This document shows positions 1-5,175 of a DNA stretch of 14,495 bases, piece after piece. Below the pieces are notes generated by a model. It was not told the origin of the DNA, searched no databases, and saw only the letters and a program-made list of their open reading frames with translations. Each line of letters opens with the position of its first letter. Position 1 is the first letter of the stretch. The translations under genes were made by a program, and so were the position numbers. The DNA comes from JAAZNV01 sp049297375 (GTDB lineage Bacteria; Patescibacteriota; WWE3; UBA101185; UBA10185), in contig JBAQUF010000041.1 of NCBI GenBank assembly GCA_049297375.1, positions 1 to 14,495 of the forward strand, read 5' to 3'.

Positions 1-94
1 GTGCAGGGCCATTTAAATGCTTTACAGCATCTATTTGCTGAGGATTAAGTCTTTTAAAAAGATCAGAGTTATTTTCGGAATTATTTTCAGACAC
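1..94 (-). CDS. UvrD/PcrA-type DNA helicase, N-terminal fragment (runs off the window)
   Basis: Superfamily 1A ATP-dependent DNA helicase of repair and replication-fork maintenance; only the first 31 codons are present. The minus strand from GTG at 94-92 reads VSENNSENNSD, then LFKRLNPQQIDAVKHLNGPA. LNPQQ-x-AV-x-H-x-x-GP is the Q-motif region that precedes the Walker A (AGAGSGKT) in UvrD/PcrA/Rep; the Walker A itself lies beyond the window edge. The frame is open upstream only to a TGA at 109-107, and there is no ATG, so GTG is the best start. An extended -10 lies exactly six bases upstream, suggesting a leaderless mRNA. It is on the same strand as the acidic-linker protein upstream. Which member of the UvrD/PcrA/Rep group it is cannot be decided from 31 residues. 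Confidence 0.8.
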   Translation of the reverse strand, partial: MSENNSENNSDLFKRLNPQQIDAVKHLNGPA

Positions 95-100
95 GAAGAT

Positions 101-109
101 ATGATATCA
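101..109 (-). promoter_or_regulatory. Extended -10 element of the helicase gene, probable leaderless start
   Basis: The minus strand reads TGATATCAT (TGn plus hexamer TATCAT), then six bases (atcttc), then the GTG start at 94. Transcription would begin at or within a base or two of the start codon. The same six-base spacer, atcttc, separates the -10 and ATG of the PGK gene. No SD is possible between the -10 and the start. No convincing -35 is visible. This is inference from pattern only. Confidence 0.45.
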
Positions 110-151
110 CCTATTAACTCTAGAGAAATTAAAATTTATGTTGGTTATTAG

Positions 152-700
152 TTACCTTGTTCTATCAACAGATTCCATGTTTACTGTGTCCCAGCATTCT
201 GTAACTAAATCAGACGGAAAGCTCACTTCATCTACTGAACTACAAGGAATAGTTCCATTACCATCAAATATTATTTTCCATTCTCCGTTAACTTTAGCTC
301 CAAGTAGGTACCCTCCAGCCATTTCTCCAGCAAATTTAACACCCCCGACAATGTAATTTCCTTTTCTTTGACTTACTGTTACATTCACGTCTTCAATTTC
401 TTTGTCATATTTAACAGCAAATAGCTTCTTTAGTTCTGTTTTTATTTCTTCTTCTGTGTCTTTCTCTTCTGTTTCTTCAGATTCCTCTTCCCCCTCACCC
501 TTTTCTTCATCTTTTTTCTCTTCTTCTTTTGAAGAAGTAGATTCTTTTGATTCTTCAGCTTCTTTTTGTTTTTCTATTTCATTCCTTATATTTTCTAAAG
601 AAGATTGTTTACCATACCAATAAGCTCCAAATACAAGAACTCCAATGGATAAAAATATTATAACTAAAGGGAATATACTTTTATGTTTATTGTTTTCCAT
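152..700 (-). CDS. Membrane-anchored protein with acidic linker and small C-terminal extracytoplasmic domain
   Basis: Function unknown; 182 aa. Residues 10-28 form a single hydrophobic segment after a basic start (KHK), so the rest is probably outside the membrane. Residues 43-86 are an almost purely Glu/Lys/Ser low-complexity linker. Residues 87-172 are a compact domain containing VGGVKFAGEMAGGYLLGAKV and then NGEWKIIFDGNGTIPCSSV. Two cysteines, C153 and C169, could form a disulfide. I recall similar GEWxIxxDGNGTIPC-type domains in other CPR membrane proteins, but know of no assigned role. There is no SD; an extended -10 sits six bases before the ATG. It lies upstream of the helicase on the same strand (57-nt gap) and is divergent from the next orphan gene. 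Confidence 0.75.
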   Translation of the reverse strand: MENNKHKSIFPLVIIFLSIGVLVFGAYWYGKQSSLENIRNEIEKQKEAEESKESTSSKEEEKKDEEKGEGEEESEETEEKDTEEEIKTELKKLFAVKYDKEIEDVNVTVSQRKGNYIVGGVKFAGEMAGGYLLGAKVNGEWKIIFDGNGTIPCSSVDEVSFPSDLVTECWDTVNMESVDRTR

Positions 701-706
701 ATCTTT

Positions 707-715
707 ATTATTACA
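707..715 (-). promoter_or_regulatory. Extended -10 of the acidic-linker protein, probable leaderless start
   Basis: The minus strand reads TGTAATAAT, six bases (aaagat), then ATG at 700. The hexamer AATAAT departs from TATAAT at one position, and the TG of an extended -10 is in place. The spacer aaagat is identical to that before holA (9189-9194). Pattern inference only. Confidence 0.35.
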
Positions 716-746
716 AATATATACTTATTTATCAAAGCTTATAGAG

Positions 747-775
747 TTGAAATACAAGATATTTATTGCTATAAT
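747..775 (+). promoter_or_regulatory. Sigma70-type promoter of the 179-aa orphan gene
   Basis: TTGAAA at 747-752 and a perfect TATAAT at 770-775 are separated by exactly 17 bases, and TGC at 767-769 makes an extended -10. Initiation would fall near 782, giving a leader of about 28 nt that contains the SD (purine run AAGGGAAGG at about 797-805). This is the best canonical promoter in the window. Confidence 0.8.
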
Positions 776-809
776 CCAGAAAATCAAATAGAAAAGAAGG
801 GAAGGAAAA

Positions 810-1349
810 ATGACTTTAATAGAGGGTAAGTTAGAGGAAGGTTCTCAAGAAGACGCTTCTCAGCACACAATAATGGTCCAAATGGATATCCACTTTAACG
901 TTGAGCTTGGAGAAGAAATACGCTCTGTAGTCGTAACTCCAATTAACAACTTGACTGCATCCGAAACATTTGAATTAAGTTTGTTAACCACGATAGACAG
1001 GAAACAAGGTATATTTCACGCGTACCAAATGTTCAACCAAGACGGTAGTAGAGAAGACATAGAAATACAATCGAATGGCGGTGGTTTAGAGAGGGAATTA
1101 AGATCTTCTCTATTATCAAACAGGACATTACAACAGATAATTGAGAAGAAGCTCAACGAGTATGCTAAAGAACATCCTGAGAACTACCAAGAAGTTGAAG
1201 AGTTTAAGAAACTGAAGTTAGTAACAACAACCTATCGCAAAAGTGAACTCAGGGCGCAACGAGGCTGGGATGCAGACAAGGCTATTGCATGCTATCAAAT
1301 ATTATGGGTACTAAACGCAGGTTGCATTTTAGAATTCGAACCTATCTAA
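810..1349 (+). CDS. Orphan hypothetical protein, 179 aa, with its own promoter, strong SD and terminator
   Basis: I do not recognise the family. The protein is soluble, with no signal peptide or membrane segment. Residues 21-75 look beta-rich (VQMDIHFNVELGEEIRSVVV). Residues 93-140 are charged and helical (ELRSSLLSNRTLQQIIEKKL onward). The C-terminus is more hydrophobic, with two cysteines (ACYQILWVLNAGCILEFEPI). The ATG is fixed by a strong SD and by the promoter. Codon use is visibly less AT-biased than in the flanking housekeeping genes (AAC, CTC, CGC, GCG appear). The gene is a self-contained transcription unit, divergent from the acidic-linker protein and followed by a terminator, which suggests an accessory gene rather than part of an operon. 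Confidence 0.8.
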   Translation: MTLIEGKLEEGSQEDASQHTIMVQMDIHFNVELGEEIRSVVVTPINNLTASETFELSLLTTIDRKQGIFHAYQMFNQDGSREDIEIQSNGGGLERELRSSLLSNRTLQQIIEKKLNEYAKEHPENYQEVEEFKKLKLVTTTYRKSELRAQRGWDADKAIACYQILWVLNAGCILEFEPI

Positions 1350-1356
1350 CTGCAAT

Positions 1357-1398
1357 ACTCGGTTACAAATCATAAGAAATGTAACCGAGTAATTTTTA
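1357..1398 (+). terminator. Intrinsic terminator of the 179-aa orphan gene
   Basis: A perfect 11-bp stem (ACTCGGTTACA at 1357-1367 with TGTAACCGAGT at 1380-1390) encloses a 12-nt loop and is followed by aattttt. It begins 7 nt after the stop codon. Confidence 0.85.
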
Positions 1399-1402
1399 TT
1401 AT

Positions 1403-1431
1403 TTGAAAAGTTTATACTAACTTGATACACT
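1403..1431 (+). promoter_or_regulatory. Sigma70-type promoter of the 139-aa orphan gene
   Basis: TTGAAA at 1403-1408, a 17-base spacer, then TACACT at 1426-1431 with TGA just before it (extended -10). The architecture matches the promoter at 747-775, including the same -35 hexamer. Initiation near 1438 leaves a leader of about 24 nt containing AAAGGAAAG (about 1450-1459) as SD. Confidence 0.7.
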
Positions 1432-1461
1432 ACTTCCGATAAATAAAAGAAAGGAAAGATA

Positions 1462-1881
1462 ATGGGAGGAGAAGACACAAAACTTACAGTGTTAATACAC
1501 AAAAAATCAGTAGCAGTCTTTCTAATATGGTTCCCAAACGTAGTAGTATACAAGTGGCCCCATACAAAAAAACTAAATGGGTGCATCAAGATAGCACAAG
1601 TATCATTTCAAGCAACTTTAAGGTCAAAGGACAAGGAACTTGATTTTCAAGAAATATTTAATGGGGTAGATTATAAATCTGAGAAATATATCAATAATCT
1701 ACTGTCCAGAGTCTCAAAGAAAATTGCTCCAAGAGCTAAAGTATTGCTTAAAAAAGAAGGGGTTGGAATAAGAAATGGCGACAAAGTAATTGCAAGAACC
1801 AGGAGAGACACCTTTATGTCGAACTCAGAATGCTATGTGCTAAGAGGTGTAGCTTCTGTAATGCGACCCATGAACAACTAA
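1462..1881 (+). CDS. Orphan basic hypothetical protein, 139 aa
   Basis: I do not recognise the family. The protein is Lys/Arg-rich and lacks a signal peptide. An N-terminal block (about residues 7-50) alternates hydrophobic and polar residues and is likely beta (KKSVAVFLIWFPNVVVYKWP). Residues 57-105 are a basic helical stretch (RVSKKIAPRAKVLLKKEG). The C-terminus contains KVIARTRRDTF. High positive charge would suit nucleic-acid or ribosome binding, but there is no motif to support that. The start is fixed by an SD seven or so bases upstream and by its own promoter. It converges on dacA and overlaps its last codon by 4 nt. An alternative is a mobile cargo gene of phage or plasmid origin, as no neighbour shares its function. 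Confidence 0.75.
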   Translation: MGGEDTKLTVLIHKKSVAVFLIWFPNVVVYKWPHTKKLNGCIKIAQVSFQATLRSKDKELDFQEIFNGVDYKSEKYINNLLSRVSKKIAPRAKVLLKKEGVGIRNGDKVIARTRRDTFMSNSECYVLRGVASVMRPMNN

Positions 1882-2891
1882 TAAAATTGAAGTAAAGGAT
1901 GCTCGATCACAACTCCCAATGTGGAATAACTGTGATCGAGCATAAAAATCATATCAAACTTCCTATTCTCGCTATTTAAAACCACTCCAATTAACTCAAT
2001 ATCATTATTCTTTGCATAAGAAACTAAGCAATACCCTGCTTCTTCTGTGTATCCTGTCTTTATTCCTGCAACTCCTGGATATGTAGTTAAAAGATTTGTT
2101 TGATTCTCTAAATAAATATATTTATGTTTTTCAGAATATGGAAGGTCTATGCTAACTGTACCTGCTATCTTTTTAAATTCTTCTTTTTGCATTGCATATC
2201 TGGATAATTTAACTAAATCTACTGAAGTTGAATAAGTTTCATCATTTAAACCACAAGGATCTGTAAAATATGTATCATCTAAACTTAATTCCTTTGCTTT
2301 CATATTCATCCACTTAACAAAAGTGTCAGAATTCCCAGCAACTCCTTCTGCAATTGCATAAGCAGCATCATTTCCAGAATTTAAGATCAATCCATAAAGA
2401 AGCTCTTCTAACGTATACGCTTCACCTTCCGATATTCCCATAATATTTTCTCCAATAGATGCAGCTTTTTGAGATACAATAATTTCTTCATCAACATTTT
2501 TATGCTCCAAGGCAACTACTGCAGTCATTATCTTAGTTAAGCTTGCAATTTTTAATATCTGCTTCGAATTCTTTTCATAAACTATCCTTCCAGAATTCAT
2601 ATCTACCACCAGACCGCTTTCTCCTGATATACCAGGCTGGTTGGCTGTACCATACAATTCTCCTGGTTCCCAGTTAGAATACAAAATACTTAAATCTGGG
2701 GAACTTCCCGAATTATTTAAATTATTAATTAAAAGTGTAGAGTAATAGTTCTTTTCTGTTAAATCTTCTTTAACAAGAAACTCTTCCTTAAATATTCTCT
2801 TAAAAAATCCTTCTCCAAGGATAAAAACAATGACAACAAGCATTAAAATCAATACAAGAGGTGTAAATTTTCTTCTTGAAGTATTCTTCAT
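1878..2891 (-). CDS. dacA: D-alanyl-D-alanine carboxypeptidase (penicillin-binding protein, peptidase family S11)
   Basis: Serine peptidase that removes the terminal D-Ala of peptidoglycan stem peptides outside the membrane, limiting cross-linking. All three family motifs are present: SLTK at 117-120 (nucleophile Ser117, base Lys120), SGN at 172-174, and KTG at 278-280 in GVAGIKTGYTEEAGYC. Residues 11-26 are a hydrophobic anchor after a basic N-terminus. No signal-peptidase site is evident, so the protein probably stays attached by its N-terminus, and a linker of about 60 residues leads to the catalytic domain at about 90-315. The usual PBP5 C-terminal beta domain is absent; length is 337 aa. 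There is no SD before the ATG. It is divergent from thioredoxin, convergent with an orphan gene, and its 3' end contains a long perfect inverted repeat. Confidence 0.95.
   Translation of the reverse strand: MKNTSRRKFTPLVLILMLVVIVFILGEGFFKRIFKEEFLVKEDLTEKNYYSTLLINNLNNSGSSPDLSILYSNWEPGELYGTANQPGISGESGLVVDMNSGRIVYEKNSKQILKIASLTKIMTAVVALEHKNVDEEIIVSQKAASIGENIMGISEGEAYTLEELLYGLILNSGNDAAYAIAEGVAGNSDTFVKWMNMKAKELSLDDTYFTDPCGLNDETYSTSVDLVKLSRYAMQKEEFKKIAGTVSIDLPYSEKHKYIYLENQTNLLTTYPGVAGIKTGYTEEAGYCLVSYAKNNDIELIGVVLNSENRKFDMIFMLDHSYSTLGVVIEHPLLQFY
1899..1943. terminator. 13-bp perfect inverted repeat in the 3' end of dacA, possible terminator for the convergent orphan
   Basis: ATGCTCGATCACA at 1899-1911 pairs perfectly with TGTGATCGAGCAT at 1931-1943 around a 19-nt loop. 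It starts 18 nt after the stop of the 139-aa orphan (plus strand) but lies inside the dacA reading frame, encoding residues 317-321 and 327-331. No T-run follows on the plus strand; on the minus strand only a weak run follows. Termination of one or both convergent transcripts is plausible but unproven. Confidence 0.5.
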
Positions 2892-2909
2892 AGTGAGTAA
2901 ACAAAGATT

Positions 2910-2919
2910 ATGTTATCAT
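2910..2919. promoter_or_regulatory. Overlapping divergent extended -10 elements between dacA and thioredoxin
   Basis: The plus strand reads TGTTATCAT (2911-2919), an extended -10 for thioredoxin with a leader of about 47 nt. The same bases on the minus strand read TGATAACAT (2918-2910), an extended -10 for dacA with a leader of about 11 nt. The two share almost every base, so polymerase binding in the two directions would be mutually exclusive. No clear -35 is visible on either side. Confidence 0.4.
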
Positions 2920-2972
2920 AGATCTCGGCAGTTTTAATTTAGTAAATATATTTTTAATCCAGGAGATTTGTA

Positions 2973-3242
2973 ATGATAAAATTAATAGACTTTTATGCAG
3001 ATTGGTGTGGACCATGCAAGATAATGGCTCCAGTATTTGAAGAAATTGAAGGAGGTTATCAAGGAAAGATAGAGTTTCAAAAAGTTGATGTGGAAGCAGA
3101 ATCAGAGCTTGCATCTAAGTTCAATATCATGAGTATTCCAACATTTGTAGCATTAAAAGACGATAAAGAAATAGATAGAAAAACGGGTGCAATGCCCAAG
3201 GAAATGTTAAAGACTTGGTTAAATTCTCTTATTAAGCAATAA
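2973..3242 (+). CDS. trxA: Thioredoxin (short form)
   Basis: Cytoplasmic dithiol-disulfide oxidoreductase. The redox motif WCGPCK is at residues 11-16 (C12, C15), preceded by IDFYAD. The cis-proline is P56 in IMSIPTFVAL, and the C-terminal helix is amphipathic. At 89 aa it lacks the first strand and helix of the classical fold of about 105 aa; the thioredoxin core from beta-2 on is complete. The start is set by a strong SD (AGGAG at 2961-2965, 7 nt before ATG). That makes it the only clearly housekeeping gene here with a good SD. It lies 49 nt upstream of GAPDH, with no terminator visible between them. Confidence 0.93.
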   Translation: MIKLIDFYADWCGPCKIMAPVFEEIEGGYQGKIEFQKVDVEAESELASKFNIMSIPTFVALKDDKEIDRKTGAMPKEMLKTWLNSLIKQ

Positions 3243-3279
3243 GATAAGACAAGTACATCAATTACTTATACTAATGTTG

Positions 3280-3285
3280 TAGAAT
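3280..3285 (+). promoter_or_regulatory. -10-like hexamer six bases before the GAPDH start
   Basis: TAGAAT at 3280-3285, six bases (taaaac), then ATG at 3292; the same hexamer at the same spacing precedes PGK. A second candidate, TATACT at 3267-3272, would give a leader of about 13 nt. There is no SD in either case. The TG of an extended -10 is not in register here. Confidence 0.35.
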
Positions 3286-3291
3286 TAAAAC

Positions 3292-4368
3292 ATGACTGCC
3301 CGACTTGCAATAAATGGATTTGGAAGAATAGGAAGATCTTCTTTTAAAATTGCTCTTGAAAAAGGAGCAGATGTTATTGCCATTAATGACTTAACTAATC
3401 CCCGAGTACTAGCTCATCTTCTTAAATACGATACGGTTTATGGAGTTTATGATAAAGAAATATATTTAGAAGAAGATGGCAAAAAGATTAAACTTGAGGA
3501 TAACAAAGGAGAAAAGGATTTCTTTGATATTAAAGGAAATGAAAATTATCTTGTTGTTGGTGGAAAGAAGACTTTAGTAATTTCAGAAAAAGAACCAAGT
3601 AAACTCCCGTGGAAAGATTTAAATATTAATGTTGTTTTGGAATGTACAGGAAGATTCACTAAAGATGATAGTGCATTAGAACATATGAGAGCAGGGGCTA
3701 AGAAAGTTATAGTGTCTGCTCCAACAAAAGGTGGAACTATTCAAACGTTTATGAAGGGGGTAAATGATTCACAATATTTGGGTCAAAATGCCATCTCTAA
3801 TGCTTCTTGTACAACAAACTGTATTTCTCCAGTATTAGCTATTCTTGATAAGAATTTTAAGATTGTTAAAGCTGGAATGAGTACTATTCATGCAATAACA
3901 AATAATCAAAATGTTGTAGATAGTCCTCCAACAGGAGAAAAAGTAGATTTAAGAAGAGCTAGATCATCTGGTTATAATATAATACCTACAACTACGGGGG
4001 CTGCAGATGCAACAACAGAAGCAATGCCTAATCTTAAAGGTAAGTTTGATGGAGTATCTCTTAGAGTCCCAATTATTACAGGATCTTTATCTGATATTAC
4101 AGCGTTAGTTGAAAAGAATGTTACTGAAGATGAAGTGAATAGAGCATTTGAAGAAGCTTCTAAAAATCCAATTTACAAGGATGTTATTCAAGTTACTTAT
4201 GAACCCATTGTATCTTCAGATATTATTGGAAACCCCTACTCTGCAATAGTAGATTTATCTATGACTAAGGTTATAGATAAGAATTTAGTTAAGATATTTG
4301 CTTGGTATGACAATGAATGGGGTTACAGTAATAGACTTGTTGATATGGCTATTATGATGAGTGAATAA
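3292..4368 (+). CDS. gap: Glyceraldehyde-3-phosphate dehydrogenase, phosphorylating, NAD-type
   Basis: Glycolytic conversion of glyceraldehyde-3-phosphate to 1,3-bisphosphoglycerate. The Rossmann motif INGFGRIGR is at 7-15, and Asp33 in AINDLT is the residue usually favouring NAD over NADP. The catalytic cysteine is C173 in SNASCTTNC and the catalytic histidine is H200 in MSTIHAIT. DLRRARSS, IIPTTTGAA and the C-terminal WYDNEWGYSNR are all conserved. At 358 aa it is about 20-25 residues longer than usual; the extra length is a charged insertion at roughly 57-88 in the NAD domain, before the SEKEPSKLPW segment. There is no SD. The stop is followed within 2 nt by a strong hairpin. PGK, the next pathway enzyme, lies downstream beyond an inverted orphan gene. 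Confidence 0.97.
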   Translation: MTARLAINGFGRIGRSSFKIALEKGADVIAINDLTNPRVLAHLLKYDTVYGVYDKEIYLEEDGKKIKLEDNKGEKDFFDIKGNENYLVVGGKKTLVISEKEPSKLPWKDLNINVVLECTGRFTKDDSALEHMRAGAKKVIVSAPTKGGTIQTFMKGVNDSQYLGQNAISNASCTTNCISPVLAILDKNFKIVKAGMSTIHAITNNQNVVDSPPTGEKVDLRRARSSGYNIIPTTTGAADATTEAMPNLKGKFDGVSLRVPIITGSLSDITALVEKNVTEDEVNRAFEEASKNPIYKDVIQVTYEPIVSSDIIGNPYSAIVDLSMTKVIDKNLVKIFAWYDNEWGYSNRLVDMAIMMSE

Positions 4369-4370
4369 AG

Positions 4371-4409
4371 ACTCCGTGCTTTGGTGTAGAAAATCCAAAA
4401 ACACGGAGT
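4371..4409. terminator. Hairpin between convergent GAPDH and the 215-aa orphan
   Basis: ACTCCGTG (4371-4378) pairs with CACGGAGT (4402-4409). After a small internal loop, TTTGG (4380-4384) pairs with CCAAA (4395-4399), 13 bp in all. A short T-rich run (ctttatt) follows only in the minus direction, where the hairpin lies 34 nt after the orphan's stop. For GAPDH it begins 2 nt after the stop but lacks a T-tract, so it may protect the 3' end or terminate inefficiently. Confidence 0.65.
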
Positions 4410-4443
4410 ACTGTGAAGCAAGCTCCAAGTACAAAGATCAAGT

Positions 4444-5091
4444 CTAAAGAGCCTTCTCCTTGCGACAAACGAAAACGAAGCGATTACTAGCACCCCAGAA
4501 GTGAGTAGGCTTACTGTAGAATGCGCTGAGCCAATAAACACCGCAAAGTTTCTTGACATGGAACAGGTAAAAAGCACCATCAGAGTTTTTAATAGATTCC
4601 GTTGCAAAGGATAAACTATCTCCAGGTTTTAGATCATTTCCATGCTGCAAGATATAATACGAAGCTGCTTCGGCAGGACACAGATCCCCACCTTGCTCAA
4701 TACCAGCTTTGAAGATGTTTTCTGTCGTGGTACCTTGTGGGTATCCTAACTCTTCTACAGAGGCAACCATAAGATCCAAGGACTGTTTGAATTTACTTAA
4801 CTTTATCTCGTTGAAAACACCATCATCTCCTTCAATCATCCATGCACCTAACTCCTTCAGGGATTTAAGCAAGGATTTCCCATCTCTGTGAGTACCAATT
4901 TTAATGGTCCTACAGACTAGCCATCCCCACTTACCCTCAATAATTTTCTGAAGGCTTAGCATCACAGAGGCATACTCAATAGTTCCTTTGTTTAAACGAC
5001 GAACGATTTCCGAAACCTTGCGATATAAAGCACCAAGCTTCTCGTTCGTTAGCTTGTCGTCTTGGACAGTATTACCCGTCTTCTTACTCAT
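4444..5091 (-). CDS. CPR-type orphan protein, 215 aa, function unknown
   Basis: No known function. Two modules are visible. Residues 22-54 form a helical segment with the pattern RRLNKGTIEYASVMLSLQKI followed by IEGKW. Residues 99-212 contain SVEELGYPQGTTTENIF, GDLCPAEAA, then SFATESIKNSDG, and end in FWGASNRFVFVCRK. From memory, proteins ending in a LCPAEV...DSDG...RFVFVRRK pattern recur as small stand-alone genes across CPR genomes; a profile search would confirm this. There is no signal peptide or membrane segment. It has its own promoter, a strong SD (AAAAGGAG, 7-9 nt upstream) and a hairpin downstream. Codon use is less AT-biased than in the flanking glycolytic genes. It separates GAPDH from PGK in opposite orientation. 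Confidence 0.8.
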   Translation of the reverse strand: MSKKTGNTVQDDKLTNEKLGALYRKVSEIVRRLNKGTIEYASVMLSLQKIIEGKWGWLVCRTIKIGTHRDGKSLLKSLKELGAWMIEGDDGVFNEIKLSKFKQSLDLMVASVEELGYPQGTTTENIFKAGIEQGGDLCPAEAASYYILQHGNDLKPGDSLSFATESIKNSDGAFYLFHVKKLCGVYWLSAFYSKPTHFWGASNRFVFVCRKEKAL

Positions 5092-5122
5092 GACAACATC
5101 TCCTTTTCTAATATTTTTCTTG

Positions 5123-5151
5123 GTTATACTACTAAGAATTTATAAAGCCAA
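5123..5151 (-). promoter_or_regulatory. Sigma70-type promoter of the 215-aa orphan gene
   Basis: On the minus strand, TTGGCT (5151-5146), a 17-base spacer, then TATAAC (5128-5123). Initiation near 5116 gives a leader of about 25 nt carrying the SD AAAAGGAG just upstream of the ATG at 5091. The arrangement matches the promoters of the other two orphan genes. Confidence 0.6.
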
Positions 5152-5160
5152 ACCAATAAA

Positions 5161-5169
5161 TGCTAGAAT
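5161..5169 (+). promoter_or_regulatory. Extended -10 of the PGK operon, probable leaderless start
   Basis: TGCTAGAAT at 5161-5169, six bases (atcttc), then ATG at 5176. The extended -10 is complete. The mRNA would start at the A of the ATG, and no SD exists. An alternative is a -10 at TATACT (5125-5130), with a leader of about 40 nt lacking an SD. Confidence 0.5.
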
Positions 5170-5175
5170 ATCTTC

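Noticed and set aside
118..125. CTCTAGAG palindrome upstream of the helicase gene
   Set aside because: Eight bases only, with no loop, T-run or repeated copy nearby; consistent with chance.
402..623. Serine-rich open frame on the plus strand
   Set aside because: It is the antisense of the Glu-rich linker of the minus-strand gene at 152-700 (GAA/GAG read in reverse gives Ser/Phe codons). No SD or promoter.
1329..1589. 86-aa minus-strand frame across the two orphan genes
   Set aside because: It runs antisense through a terminator, a promoter and the 5' end of the 139-aa gene, with no recognisable protein character.
4323..4607. 94-aa minus-strand frame overlapping the GAPDH end
   Set aside because: Another frame of the 215-aa orphan, crossing the hairpin between convergent genes; no supporting start signal.
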